Below are positions 17,515-25,563 of a DNA stretch of 34,251 nucleotides, one piece after another; position 1 is the first letter of the stretch; every line of letters begins with the position of its first letter. The position numbers and the translations under genes were made by a program. The stretch lies in assembly GCA_963575745.1 (NCBI GenBank), contig CAUYUJ010012781.1:417733-451983 (forward strand). Direction: 5' to 3'. The stretch comes from Prorocentrum cordatum (Eukaryota; Sar; Dinophyceae; Prorocentrales; Prorocentraceae). Below the pieces are notes generated by a model. The model was not told where the DNA came from and did not search any database. It saw only the letters and a list, made by a program, of their open reading frames with translations.

Positions 17515-18062
17515 CAAGAGACCCCAAGGGGTTCCAAGAGGGCCCCGAGTCGCCGAAAAATCGCTCCAAGACGCCCGAGATGGCCTCCAGACGGCCCAAG
17601 GTGTCTCCAAGACGCCCCAAGAAGCTTCCAAGAGGCCTCCCAAGAGGGCCCCAAGAGGCCAGAATCGTTGATTTTCATTGGTTTTCTCAGGGTTTTTAGC
17701 GTTCTTGCCTTTTCGGGCGTCCGACGCTCGAAGACGGCCCAAGAGGCCCCCAAGTCCGTCCCAAGACGGCCCACGATGCTTCCAACACGGCCCAAGAGAG
17801 CCCCAAGACGGCCCAAGAGGGCCCCAAGACGGCCCAAGAGGGCCTCTGGACAGCCCAAGAAGGCCCCAAGAGAGCCCCAAGAGGGGCCCAAGAGGGAGAC
17901 CACGAACCGAAAGAACCGAGCTTTCCGCCCCAAGAGGCCCCCAGGAGGCCCCAAGAGACCCCCAAGGGGCCCCAAGAAGCCCACAAGAGGCCCAAAAGAG
18001 GTTCCAAGAGGCCCCAAAACAGCTCCCCAGAGGCCTCCAGACTGCCTCCGGCAGGCCCCCGG
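17515..18062 (+). repeat. CCAAGAGG repeat family, copy 2
   Basis: An array of GGCCCCAAGAG / GGCCCAAGACG units surrounds the AT-rich core at 17661-17730 (TCGTTGATTTTCATTGGTTT then GCGTTCTTGCCTTTTCGGGC). It is the same family as 11379-12110 (inverted) and 28905-31390. Confidence 0.85.
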
Positions 18063-18234
18063 TTTCTTCCGCGGCACCGCCCAGGGCGCCACCGGCAGGA
18101 TGTCCTCCGTCTCATCGTTTTCCTTCAAGTTATCGCCTCTTCCTCATTCTCCTCCTCCTCCTCTGCGACCTCACTCCTATCCCTCAACGATCGCGTCACC
18201 GAGTGCCTCTTCTTTGAAACATCCTCGCTCTTCA

Positions 18235-18790
18235 AACGCACATCCATACACACATGCATACATACCTACATTTAAACACATTTGCATACATAGAAAAACA
18301 ATCTTCCAGACATACATACTTACATTCACACACATACACACATATTATCATACACACATACAAACATACATACAAACTAAATACATACATACGCGCACAA
18401 GCATACATACATACATACGTACCTACACACAGGCACACATGATCAATGCATGCATACATGCATGCACGCGTACATACACACACATATATCGTGAAACTCA
18501 CCGCGTGCTCGAAACTTGAGAGAGACCGCGGGAAGTCGAGAGAAGCCGCGGAACGAGGCCTCTACTACTACTACCACTACTACCACAACCACTACTACTA
18601 CTACTACTACCTACTACTACTACTACTACTACTACTGCTACTACTACTACTACTACTACTACTACTAATACTACTACTAGTACTACAGGAGCGTTTCCCA
18701 ACTAGTATGTGTGTGTGGGTGATGCTGTGTGCGCATGTCTGCGGCGCAGGTTAAGTGGTGTGACTGTGTGTGTGCGTTTGAGTGTGCGCC
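18235..18790. repeat. ACAT, CTA and TG microsatellites
   Basis: ACATACAT-type repeats occupy about 18235-18485, CTA repeats about 18559-18686, and TGTG-rich sequence about 18705-18790. The C-terminal ~60 codons of the giant ORF are read through this and are not expected to be native. Confidence 0.9.
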
Positions 18791-21700
18791 CATAATTTCT
18801 GCGTCTGGAGAATAACCCCGAGCGACCCGGATCGGCGGCACTGGCCGAAGGCCACTACAATAATGAGGGAAACCTGCATCATGAAGCCACACGCCGAAGG
18901 TCGCGAGGAAGCGGGCGAGAAGTATCCCGCTACGGTAAAGAGTGGCGGGCGGCACGCCAGTGTGTTCTGCTAACCACAGTTCGAACGCATCAATCGATCT
19001 CGAGCGACGATCGAGATACGCGGAGGTGAGGTGAGAATCGCGCACGAAGGGAGTGCGCGGAGGGCGAGCGGGCGCGGAAGGCGCAGCCCGACTAAGCCCT
19101 TGGCCTGCGGTCGGCGCCGCGGCTCCCAGAGAGATGCAGAGGCCGCAGACGCACCACAGGATGAGCGCAGGGCGGCCAGGGCTGGGAGAGCTGATCAGCG
19201 TGGCGGCCCTCCTGCTCCTGGACGCGTAGAAGGGCGGAACGAGGGTGTCCCGCCCGTCGGTCTCGAACCCCGACGCCTCCGCCAGCATCGCCCGCGCCGA
19301 GGTGAAGGATCCGCCCATGTTACGGTGAGCACGGCGAGCCCCTGCTTCGATCTCGGCGGGCAGAGCGTCCCCTCCCTCGAGGGTCGCCCAGTCAAAGGGC
19401 GGGCGCGGCTCGGCGCGCGCAGCTGCGGCCGATTCGGCGAGCTCGGAACGAGCTGCCGAGGACGTGAGGCCCGAATGATGTGGAACGGGCACCACCTCCG
19501 CGAACGCGTCGAGGATCTCGGACGGAGGGGAATGAGATCCCCACAGCGCTGCTGGGATGGCGCCGTGACCGTCCTGCACGTGGTACAGAAGGTCGAAAAG
19601 GCAGGCCAACTTGCCCGCGCGCCTCCTGTGCTCGATCTTTGAGCCGAGCCCGATGCCACGGATGGCGCCCGCCCCCATGGCTTGGAGGTCAGCGCCCGCG
19701 GGGATAGCCTCGGGCTCGACGGCGGCCACGTAAGGATGCAACCACGAGGCTTCGTCGATCGGCTCGGCGCCGCCTGTCTGAAACAGGCGCTTATAGGCGT
19801 GCAAGGCCTGCAGGAGGCAGTGCAGGTCCTCTCTGCCCTCGGGCTCGGCGGCCCCTGCGGGTGCGAAAGACCTCAGCCACGACGCCGCGCTCTGGAAGGC
19901 AGCTTGCCAGGCGGGTCCCCACCTCACCACTGTGACCTTCTCACCGCCGAGGTTGAGACGCCACGCTAGGGCGGTGGCGGCCCCTGGAGGCAAGGGCTGC
20001 TCAACGGCCGCGGAGGCCGTGCGCCGCGCTGCGAAGGCTGCAGCCGCGGCGCTCCCAGCGTCGCCGCTGTGGGAGCCGCTGGGATGCAGCTCGTGCCCTG
20101 AATCTCGGCCAGGCGCGGGGCCGCTCGAAGACCCCCTTTCCTCGGCGGCACGCCCTCCGCCCTGCGGGGCCGCAACAGCATCGCTGGAGGAGCGCGTGCC
20201 TACCGAAGACTGAGGGGCCTGAGCAGCGGAGTCCGCGCGGGAGCTGCCTGCGTGGGCGTCGCCCGAGCTCGCACCATGGCGGGACGTGGCTGGCCGCTGC
20301 GCAGTAGCGGGGCTCGGGCGCCGCTTCGGAGCGACTCGAGGGGAGCGCACCTCGCGACGCCGAGGCGACGTCGCCTGACGCGAAGGCGCGCGAGAGGAGC
20401 CGCGCGCGACGGCCCGACTAAGCCCCTGGCCTGCGGCCGACGCGCGGGATCGCGACGCCGCACGCCCACCAGAGTGGTGAGGGGGCGGCGGCGGCGGCGG
20501 GGGCACGGGCCGCGGAGTCTCGGAGCCTACACGCGTGCCGCGGCCCCGAGAGCGACTGCGAACCGAGGCGCGAGCGGCGGGCGGAGAGGCCCCCGAGCGG
20601 CGAGGGAAGGCCGCCTGCAGGCGGCGGAGGACCTCGGGGTTCAGGCCCGCCACGACGCGCTCGAGGTCCATCGAGGAGTCTGCGAGGGCACTCAGCACGA
20701 CGTCCTCGAGCTCCGTCGGAGAGTCCTCGTCGCACGCGGGCTCCGCTCTCGAGCGGCTGCGAACGCTCGCGGGCGGGGACCCGTCAGGAGTGCGCGGGCC
20801 CTCCGATGCCTCCCCCGCAGGCGGCTCCGACGGCTCCTCGGGCGAGATCGGGCCGTCGACGGGAGGCGACGAGCAGCCCCCCGAGGGAGAGGTGCGGTCG
20901 GTCCCGTACGGGTTTGGAGACCGCGTACGGCTGCGGGCAGGGCTGCGGCTCCGCGGTGGGGAGCCCACTCCCGCGGCGGAGCTGGGGCGTGCCGCGCCTG
21001 CCCAGCGGCGCGCATTGGCAGTGCGACGCGCCCTGCGGCCAGGCGCCGTGGCGGCCCCCCCCTCAGGGGCGGGGAGCGCCGCCATCGAAGCCCGCCGCTG
21101 CCTGGCGGCGCGCCTGGCGCGCGCGGCGCCCGTGCGCGAGGCGGAGTGCGGCGCGTGACCACCGCGGTTGGGCTGGTCCTCGACCGCTTCATCCCGCGGG
21201 CCCAGGCGGGCGCGGACCGCGCGCCGCTCACGACGGCTGAAGCTGGACGCAGGGTCGTCGGCGGGCCTTGCCAAGGCGCGCGGGTCCTCAGCCTCCACCT
21301 CGGCCAAGGAGCGGCCAGTGGACGACGCGGGTGCGTCCCCAGCACGAGCGGCACGTTCTGCGATGGCGAGGCCCGTCGAGACCTCAGCGTTGTGCAGGAC
21401 GGCGCGCAAGGTTTTGCGCCAATCCCGACCCAGCTGGACGGGAGCAGTGCGCGGCAAGCCCGCGGCCTCTCGACTGGCGGCCTCGCGCGCGCGTCGGAAG
21501 TAGGCGCGATCGGCCATCCCTTCCGCGAGCTCGGCACGAGCGACGGCACGCTCTCCTTCGCCGCGTGCAGGAGCCTGCACCGCGCGCCTGGTGGCGTCGG
21601 CACGCGCGGTGCGGAGTGCGTCGAGCTCCACGCGGCCGCGCGACACGGCGGAGACGAGGGTGGCATCCGACTCAGCCGCCCGCGTCGCGAGGGCAGACGA

Positions 21701-22537
21701 AACCCCGCCCCTCGGGAGAGGCGCGCCCGAGGCGGGGAGGGCAGCCCGAGGGGCCAGCTCGGCGCTCGCAAGGGCGACCCGCGAGGAGACCGCCTCTTCG
21801 AGCGCCTGAAGGGCCATGGTCGACCCTGGAGCCAGCTTGCCCTTGCGGGCGCCCTTTCCTGCCGCCTTGGCCCGGGCGTAGGCGCGGGCGGCAGGACCGT
21901 CGCCGCCCGTGCTAGGAACATCGGGCGGCGCGGCGGCCTGCGAGACGGCCTGGAGCAACACTGACTTGGCGTCACAGAGCTGCTTCCACTTCAGCGCGCG
22001 GGCTGCTCGCTCGTCGGCGCCCAGGTGCGCGGGAGTCCTGTCTGGATGGTAGACTAGGGACTGGCGCCTGAAGGCGGCCTCAATTGTGCCGCGCGAGGCC
22101 CCGTCCACTACGCCAAGCAGTTGGCGAGAGGCGCTCACCCTGGCCGCTCGCTGGAAGGTGCGGGGGGTAGCTGCTGAGGCCCCCTTTGGCGCTTCCCGCG
22201 AGCCGACGCGCGACGAGCCCACCCCGATAGCAGGCGGAGGGGCCGCCGCGGCCTTGGAGCGGAGGGCCAGTGGCGGAGCACGCTTGGCGGCCTGGGGAGC
22301 CGATCCTGCGCTGGCGGCGCCAGGGTCGGGGCCGGGCGAGCCGCCCTCCGCGGAGGCAGACGCTTTTGGCGTGGCGTCTGCCGAGGACGCGAGAGGCCGT
22401 TCGCTGTCAGCGAAGAGCGCGTTGCGAGGCCCGCGACGCTCTCCGCTGGCGAGAGCAGCTTCACTGCTGCTCTCGGCGGCGCCCGAGGGGTCAGGTGCCT
22501 TCCCCTGGGCGCCGTCGCTGGCGGCGTCGGCGGCCAT
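18683..22537 (-). CDS. giant Ala/Ser/Arg-rich retrotransposon ORF with J-domain-like segment and YR N-terminal domain
   Basis: An uninterrupted frame of over 1,280 codons from ATG 22537 (an in-frame TTG at 22678 is further upstream, 15 bases after the pol stop). Order: a low-complexity N-terminus; a J-domain-like segment (about 22140-21940: RQLLGV, GTIEAAFRRQSLVYHPDRTP, KWKQLCDAKSVL) with the HPD tripeptide at 22048-22040; a long Ala/Arg/Ser region with RSRSP-type repeats; a better-ordered segment (about 19960-19500) of unknown family; a hydrophobic stretch near 19160-19110; then the helical core-binding domain of a tyrosine recombinase (about 19050-18860, RSRSIDAFELWLAEHTGV ... FPHY). After 18860 it reads into inserted repeat DNA. 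J domains stimulate Hsp70; what one would do here is unknown. The ORF could be the recombinase ORF with a captured N-terminal part. Confidence 0.65.
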   Translation of the reverse strand: MAADAASDGAQGKAPDPSGAAESSSEAALASGERRGPRNALFADSERPLASSADATPKASASAEGGSPGPDPGAASAGSAPQAAKRAPPLALRSKAAAAPPPAIGVGSSRVGSREAPKGASAATPRTFQRAARVSASRQLLGVVDGASRGTIEAAFRRQSLVYHPDRTPAHLGADERAARALKWKQLCDAKSVLLQAVSQAAAPPDVPSTGGDGPAARAYARAKAAGKGARKGKLAPGSTMALQALEEAVSSRVALASAELAPRAALPASGAPLPRGGVSSALATRAAESDATLVSAVSRGRVELDALRTARADATRRAVQAPARGEGERAVARAELAEGMADRAYFRRAREAASREAAGLPRTAPVQLGRDWRKTLRAVLHNAEVSTGLAIAERAARAGDAPASSTGRSLAEVEAEDPRALARPADDPASSFSRRERRAVRARLGPRDEAVEDQPNRGGHAPHSASRTGAARARRAARQRRASMAALPAPEGGAATAPGRRARRTANARRWAGAARPSSAAGVGSPPRSRSPARSRTRSPNPYGTDRTSPSGGCSSPPVDGPISPEEPSEPPAGEASEGPRTPDGSPPASVRSRSRAEPACDEDSPTELEDVVLSALADSSMDLERVVAGLNPEVLRRLQAAFPRRSGASPPAARASVRSRSRGRGTRVGSETPRPVPPPPPPPPHHSGGRAASRSRASAAGQGLSRAVARGSSRAPSRQATSPRRREVRSPRVAPKRRPSPATAQRPATSRHGASSGDAHAGSSRADSAAQAPQSSVGTRSSSDAVAAPQGGGRAAEERGSSSGPAPGRDSGHELHPSGSHSGDAGSAAAAAFAARRTASAAVEQPLPPGAATALAWRLNLGGEKVTVVRWGPAWQAAFQSAASWLRSFAPAGAAEPEGREDLHCLLQALHAYKRLFQTGGAEPIDEASWLHPYVAAVEPEAIPAGADLQAMGAGAIRGIGLGSKIEHRRRAGKLACLFDLLYHVQDGHGAIPAALWGSHSPPSEILDAFAEVVPVPHHSGLTSSAARSELAESAAAARAEPRPPFDWATLEGGDALPAEIEAGARRAHRNMGGSFTSARAMLAEASGFETDGRDTLVPPFYASRSRRAATLISSPSPGRPALILWCVCGLCISLGAAAPTAGQGLSRAAPSAPARPPRTPFVRDSHLTSAYLDRRSRSIDAFELWLAEHTGVPPATLYRSGILLARFLATFGVWLHDAGFPHYCSGLRPVPPIRVARGYSPDAEIMGAHSNAHTQSHHLTCAADMRTQHHPHTHTSWETLL

Positions 22538-22692
22538 CCCCGCGCCCTCCGAGGGGGGGGGGCGGCCGCCCAGCGGTGGCTGAGCAGCCCCTCGGGGCCT
22601 CGAGCCACAAGCTGCGCAACAAATCGGCCCCAGAGACAAGTAGGGAATGACGAGCGGGAGTCGGCGTACGCAATGCAATCAAAGCGAGTAAA

Positions 22693-23490
22693 TTATCCTC
22701 TCTCTGCTTCAACTAACCAGGCGGGAGGGTCACGGGACGGGGGCCTCACCGCACGGTTCCGCGTGGGGTCGTCGGCCCTGTGCACGTCCGTAGGCACGTA
22801 CATGCCTCCCATATATAAACCTCCTCCTATCACATAGGGCAAAGTGGTCGAAAGAACGTGAGATAGACCAGGAGAGCTACTGCGCCCGTGAGCGGTCGCG
22901 CCCAAAGCCACTTTTGAATCCAAGAGAACGGGGATACGAGAGTCAGGGAGGCGAATACAGCAGTACTTGCACAAGCTCTTATACACCGTTGTCTCAAGGA
23001 TATTGATGTGACGGGGCATGCGAAACTCCCATTTGTACGCGAGCCGAAAGCGCAGCGCCTCTGATAGCTCGGTGACCCAACGCGGCGCGACGGGGGGCTC
23101 AATAGACGGGAGCCCCAGGTCGCGATGCAGTTGGGTGAGCTCAGGGCCCAAGGGCACGCCGCGGCTGAGTACGGCGAGGAGGCTCCGATTGTGCAGGATC
23201 GTGTGCCACCCCCCGTGCTCCGATCTGCGCCACAGCTCGGCGGAGAGCTGCGGGCTGATAGGAGCGCGGACAACGCCCCCCCAGCCGAGAGACGCGTCCG
23301 TACCGAACACCTCGGGGCAAGGCTGCGCCCGAAGGTCGGTTATAGCCGTAAAGGCTAAAAAGGTGCAGGCCAAAAGCTCGTCGCGAACAGAAGGAGGCAA
23401 GTCGTATTCAATGCCCTCCTCGGTCGCCAGGCGCGACAGGAAGTTGTAGACGTGCGTGAAATGGCGAGCATCGGACGGCGATAGAGGAAC
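22693..23490 (-). CDS. pol block 3: RNase H domain
   Basis: Third frame of the broken pol ORF, ending in TAA at 22693. It carries a retrotransposon RNase H with all four acidic positions visible: Asp in FGTDASLGWGG (23298), Glu in HINILETTVY (22995), Asp in VLLDSKVALG (22920) and Asp in HRADDPTR (about 22773). The enzyme degrades the RNA of the RNA-DNA hybrid made by the neighbouring reverse transcriptase. The open frame extends to 23574, but sequence resembling pol begins only about 23480 (ARHFTHVYNFLSRLATE). The domain itself looks intact. Confidence 0.8.
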   Translation of the reverse strand, partial: VPLSPSDARHFTHVYNFLSRLATEEGIEYDLPPSVRDELLACTFLAFTAITDLRAQPCPEVFGTDASLGWGGVVRAPISPQLSAELWRRSEHGGWHTILHNRSLLAVLSRGVPLGPELTQLHRDLGLPSIEPPVAPRWVTELSEALRFRLAYKWEFRMPRHINILETTVYKSLCKYCCIRLPDSRIPVLLDSKVALGATAHGRSSSPGLSHVLSTTLPYVIGGGLYMGGMYVPTDVHRADDPTRNRAVRPPSRDPPAWLVEAERG

Positions 23491-24145
23491 ACCTGGACCC
23501 AGCAGCCCACAAGAGAGGCTAACAGGGAGCGTGTGGTGATGCCGAGGTAGATTTGGATCAGGGTCAGCCTGCACAAGGCCACCGTCCGCACTAAGGGAGC
23601 GCAGACGATGCCTATGCGCCCTTCCACCTCGGCGCCCACCACCACCTTGTGCGTTTCGCCGCGCGCGCGCTTGCCTGGATGCTGAATCAGGCCCACGCGC
23701 GGGTAGCCTGCATCGCAGGCGGCGAAGACCTCACGATCACGACGACAGGGGTCGTCGGGGCGAGGAGCGGAGCCATGCCACGAGAGCTTCTGAAAACCTG
23801 TATGGTCATCAATATTCAGCATCTCGACAAACGGTCCCCGCGGGAAGGGCGAGCGGTGGACAACCTGCTCGTGAGGCCGCAAGGCCCCGAAGCTGTGCAA
23901 GACGCCTTCATGTGCAGAGTTGGCAATCTCCACCGCCATGTTGTCGCCCATCGCTAGAGCATTGAGGCAAGGCGCGACGTCCACACCTTCGAGCTCGGGG
24001 CGCCAGGCTCGAAAGGCCTTGAAGCGGGATGATGGCAGACGAACGCGAAGGGCGTTACGCCTGGCGCGCGCGGGAGGAACGCGGAAAGTGTAGTAAAACT
24101 CCCGTAGGTCGTCGCAAGAAACTGCCAGCCACTCCCAGGCGCCAG
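23475..24145 (-). pseudogene. pol block 2: reverse transcriptase core, frame-shifted
   Basis: The second pol frame includes reverse transcriptase motif A (LAVSCDDLREFYYTFRV), motif B (NALAMGDNMAVEIANSAHEG) and motif C (VEMLNIDDHTG, with the catalytic Asp pair), then a connection segment ending SLVGCWVQVFLYRRPML. DIRS-order RTs have this arrangement with RNase H directly behind. The frame differs from the blocks on both sides, so one indel near 24135 and one near 23480 must be assumed. They may be decay, programmed shifts or assembly errors in GC-rich sequence. Confidence 0.75.
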
Positions 24146-25561
24146 ACCCAAACGGCACAGCAGGAAACCCTGGCCAAGGCGCTGGGTGCTGGACGAGATT
24201 GAGGCACAGCGGCTGTTCACGACCGTTGGGTTCAGGATCAGCCTGTCGAAGTCGCTGTCCTTCGGTACCCTGAAAGCTCCGCAGGCTTCATCCCAGGCGA
24301 GGTCCGAAGCAGGAGTCAGGTACAGGGCGCCGCAGGCATCCCACTTCTGGAGCAGGGCCCACAGCTCGGCGCGGTCCATATGGACACGCGCCCCCTTTTG
24401 GCCAGCAGGCCACTCTGACGCCGGGAGCCGCATCTCCTCTGGATTGATGAACGCTTCGCGGACTCGAGCGTCAGAGAGAAACGGAATGGGATCAAACTCT
24501 GGCGAGTAATCCCACTTAATGCGAGACGCCCTGACTTTTAAATCGAAGGGCTCGACCTGGGTGGAGTCCCAAGCCGCCGCAGACGCCAGCGAACCAGGCA
24601 CGGAAGGAGCGCTGGTCGGGCAGTGCCGCATGGGGGCGGGCACGGAAGAAGAGGAGGTGAAGGAGGCCTCCAAAGCTGCAACATGGGTGGCCAGGCCATG
24701 GAGCGAGACCTCAGTAGAGTCGAACTTGGCGAAGGCTCGACCTAAGTCGCTCTTGCCACCACGGGCAAGGCGAACTGCGATCCGACACAACCGTTCGATA
24801 CGGGTGCGGACGCCCTCCTGGCAGGGCGAGACCGTGGCGCGGACACGAGCCTCGGCGGGAGCGAGGCTAGGATGACCCAAAGTGAGCCAGTTCAACGCAA
24901 TAACAGAATACTGCGCGAGCGTCCGCGCCGCGCGCCGCAATCTCCAGCGCTCCCTGCGCCTCGCCGACAAGCCGTCAGGCGGGGGACCAAGAGGTGGAGC
25001 AGGCGGGCACGGCCAAGGATCGCGGGGAGGCGGCCCCAAAAGGCACGGGTCGCCCCTGTCCATTGCACGCATTGATGAGCGGGAGAAAGATCCAAGAGAA
25101 CATCGAGCACCCATCCCAACCTGGGACAGCGCTGCCGCCCAGTGGGTGATATCAATGTTCGCGCCTGGAAACAGGCGCAGCAAGGCAGACAAGTCAGCGA
25201 CAAATGGCGCGACGTTGGCAAGAGCAGCAGGGGTGCTTGAAGGAGAACAAGCACCAGCAAGAACACCAACCTCAGGGGCTGCAGGCCCCATGGGGGGAGC
25301 GCTCGACTGAGGCAGGTGACGGCCAAAATGGCCGAATGGATCCGAGGGGCGGTTCGGAGCAGAGCGAGGGGCGTGGTGGCGGAACGTACTCCTCCCTGCG
25401 GGGCCGCAACAGCATCGCTGGAGGAGCGCATTCCTACCCTCACGCCCTCGCTGCGCCCAAACACGCCTAGCAGCCGTAGCAGCGTCGGTGCAGACTGTCT
25501 GCGGCGGCGTACCCCGGCCACGCGAAGGCCCCCCCTCCAAGAAGGCGGGCGCCAAGGGCAT
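24130..25561 (-). pseudogene. pol block 1: N-terminal region up to RT motif 2
   Basis: The first pol frame. Its ATG (25561-25559) lies two bases after the ORF1 stop (TGA AG ATG). It encodes an Arg/Pro/Ser-rich N-terminus, then a more ordered region (AQYSVIALNWLTLGHPSL), the RT entry region (IKWDYSPEFDPIPFLSDARV) and the fingers motif FDRLILNPTVVNSR. Pol similarity leaves this frame near 24135 and continues in block 2. The frame is open for a further 2 kb upstream, across ORF1, but that part is a GC-rich shadow. Confidence 0.7.
25394..25438. repeat. 45-bp repeat shared with the giant ORF
   Basis: 25394-25438 and 20160-20204 match at 42 of 45 bases (CCCTGCGGGGCCGCAACAGC then ATCGCTGGAGGAGCGC). 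One copy is in the pol N-terminus and the other in the giant ORF. They are read in different frames, so the conservation is at DNA or RNA level. Confidence 0.75.
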
Positions 25562-25563
25562 CT

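Larger units (their letters stand above)
17284..18860. other. ~1.58-kb repeat insertion splitting the recombinase
   Basis: Homology to a YR stops after FPHY (18860) and resumes at ILVHAIL (17284). The insert contains poly-G sequence (17350-17480), a CCAAGAGG-family repeat (17515-18062), ACAT and CTA microsatellites and a TG-rich tail. A perfect 12-bp inverted repeat, CCGCCGATCCGG, sits at its two ends (17286-17297 and 18827-18838) and could be the terminus of a non-autonomous element. Confidence 0.65.

Noticed and set aside
17284-18860. Ordinary spliceosomal intron in the recombinase
   Set aside because: No convincing donor/acceptor pair joins the two domains in frame, and the retrotransposition RNA intermediate would lose an intron. 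It is not excluded, since dinoflagellate splice sites are variable.
20252-21975. 570-codon plus-strand and 427-codon minus-strand frames
   Set aside because: They are GC-rich shadows of the giant retrotransposon ORF, with no ordered domains.
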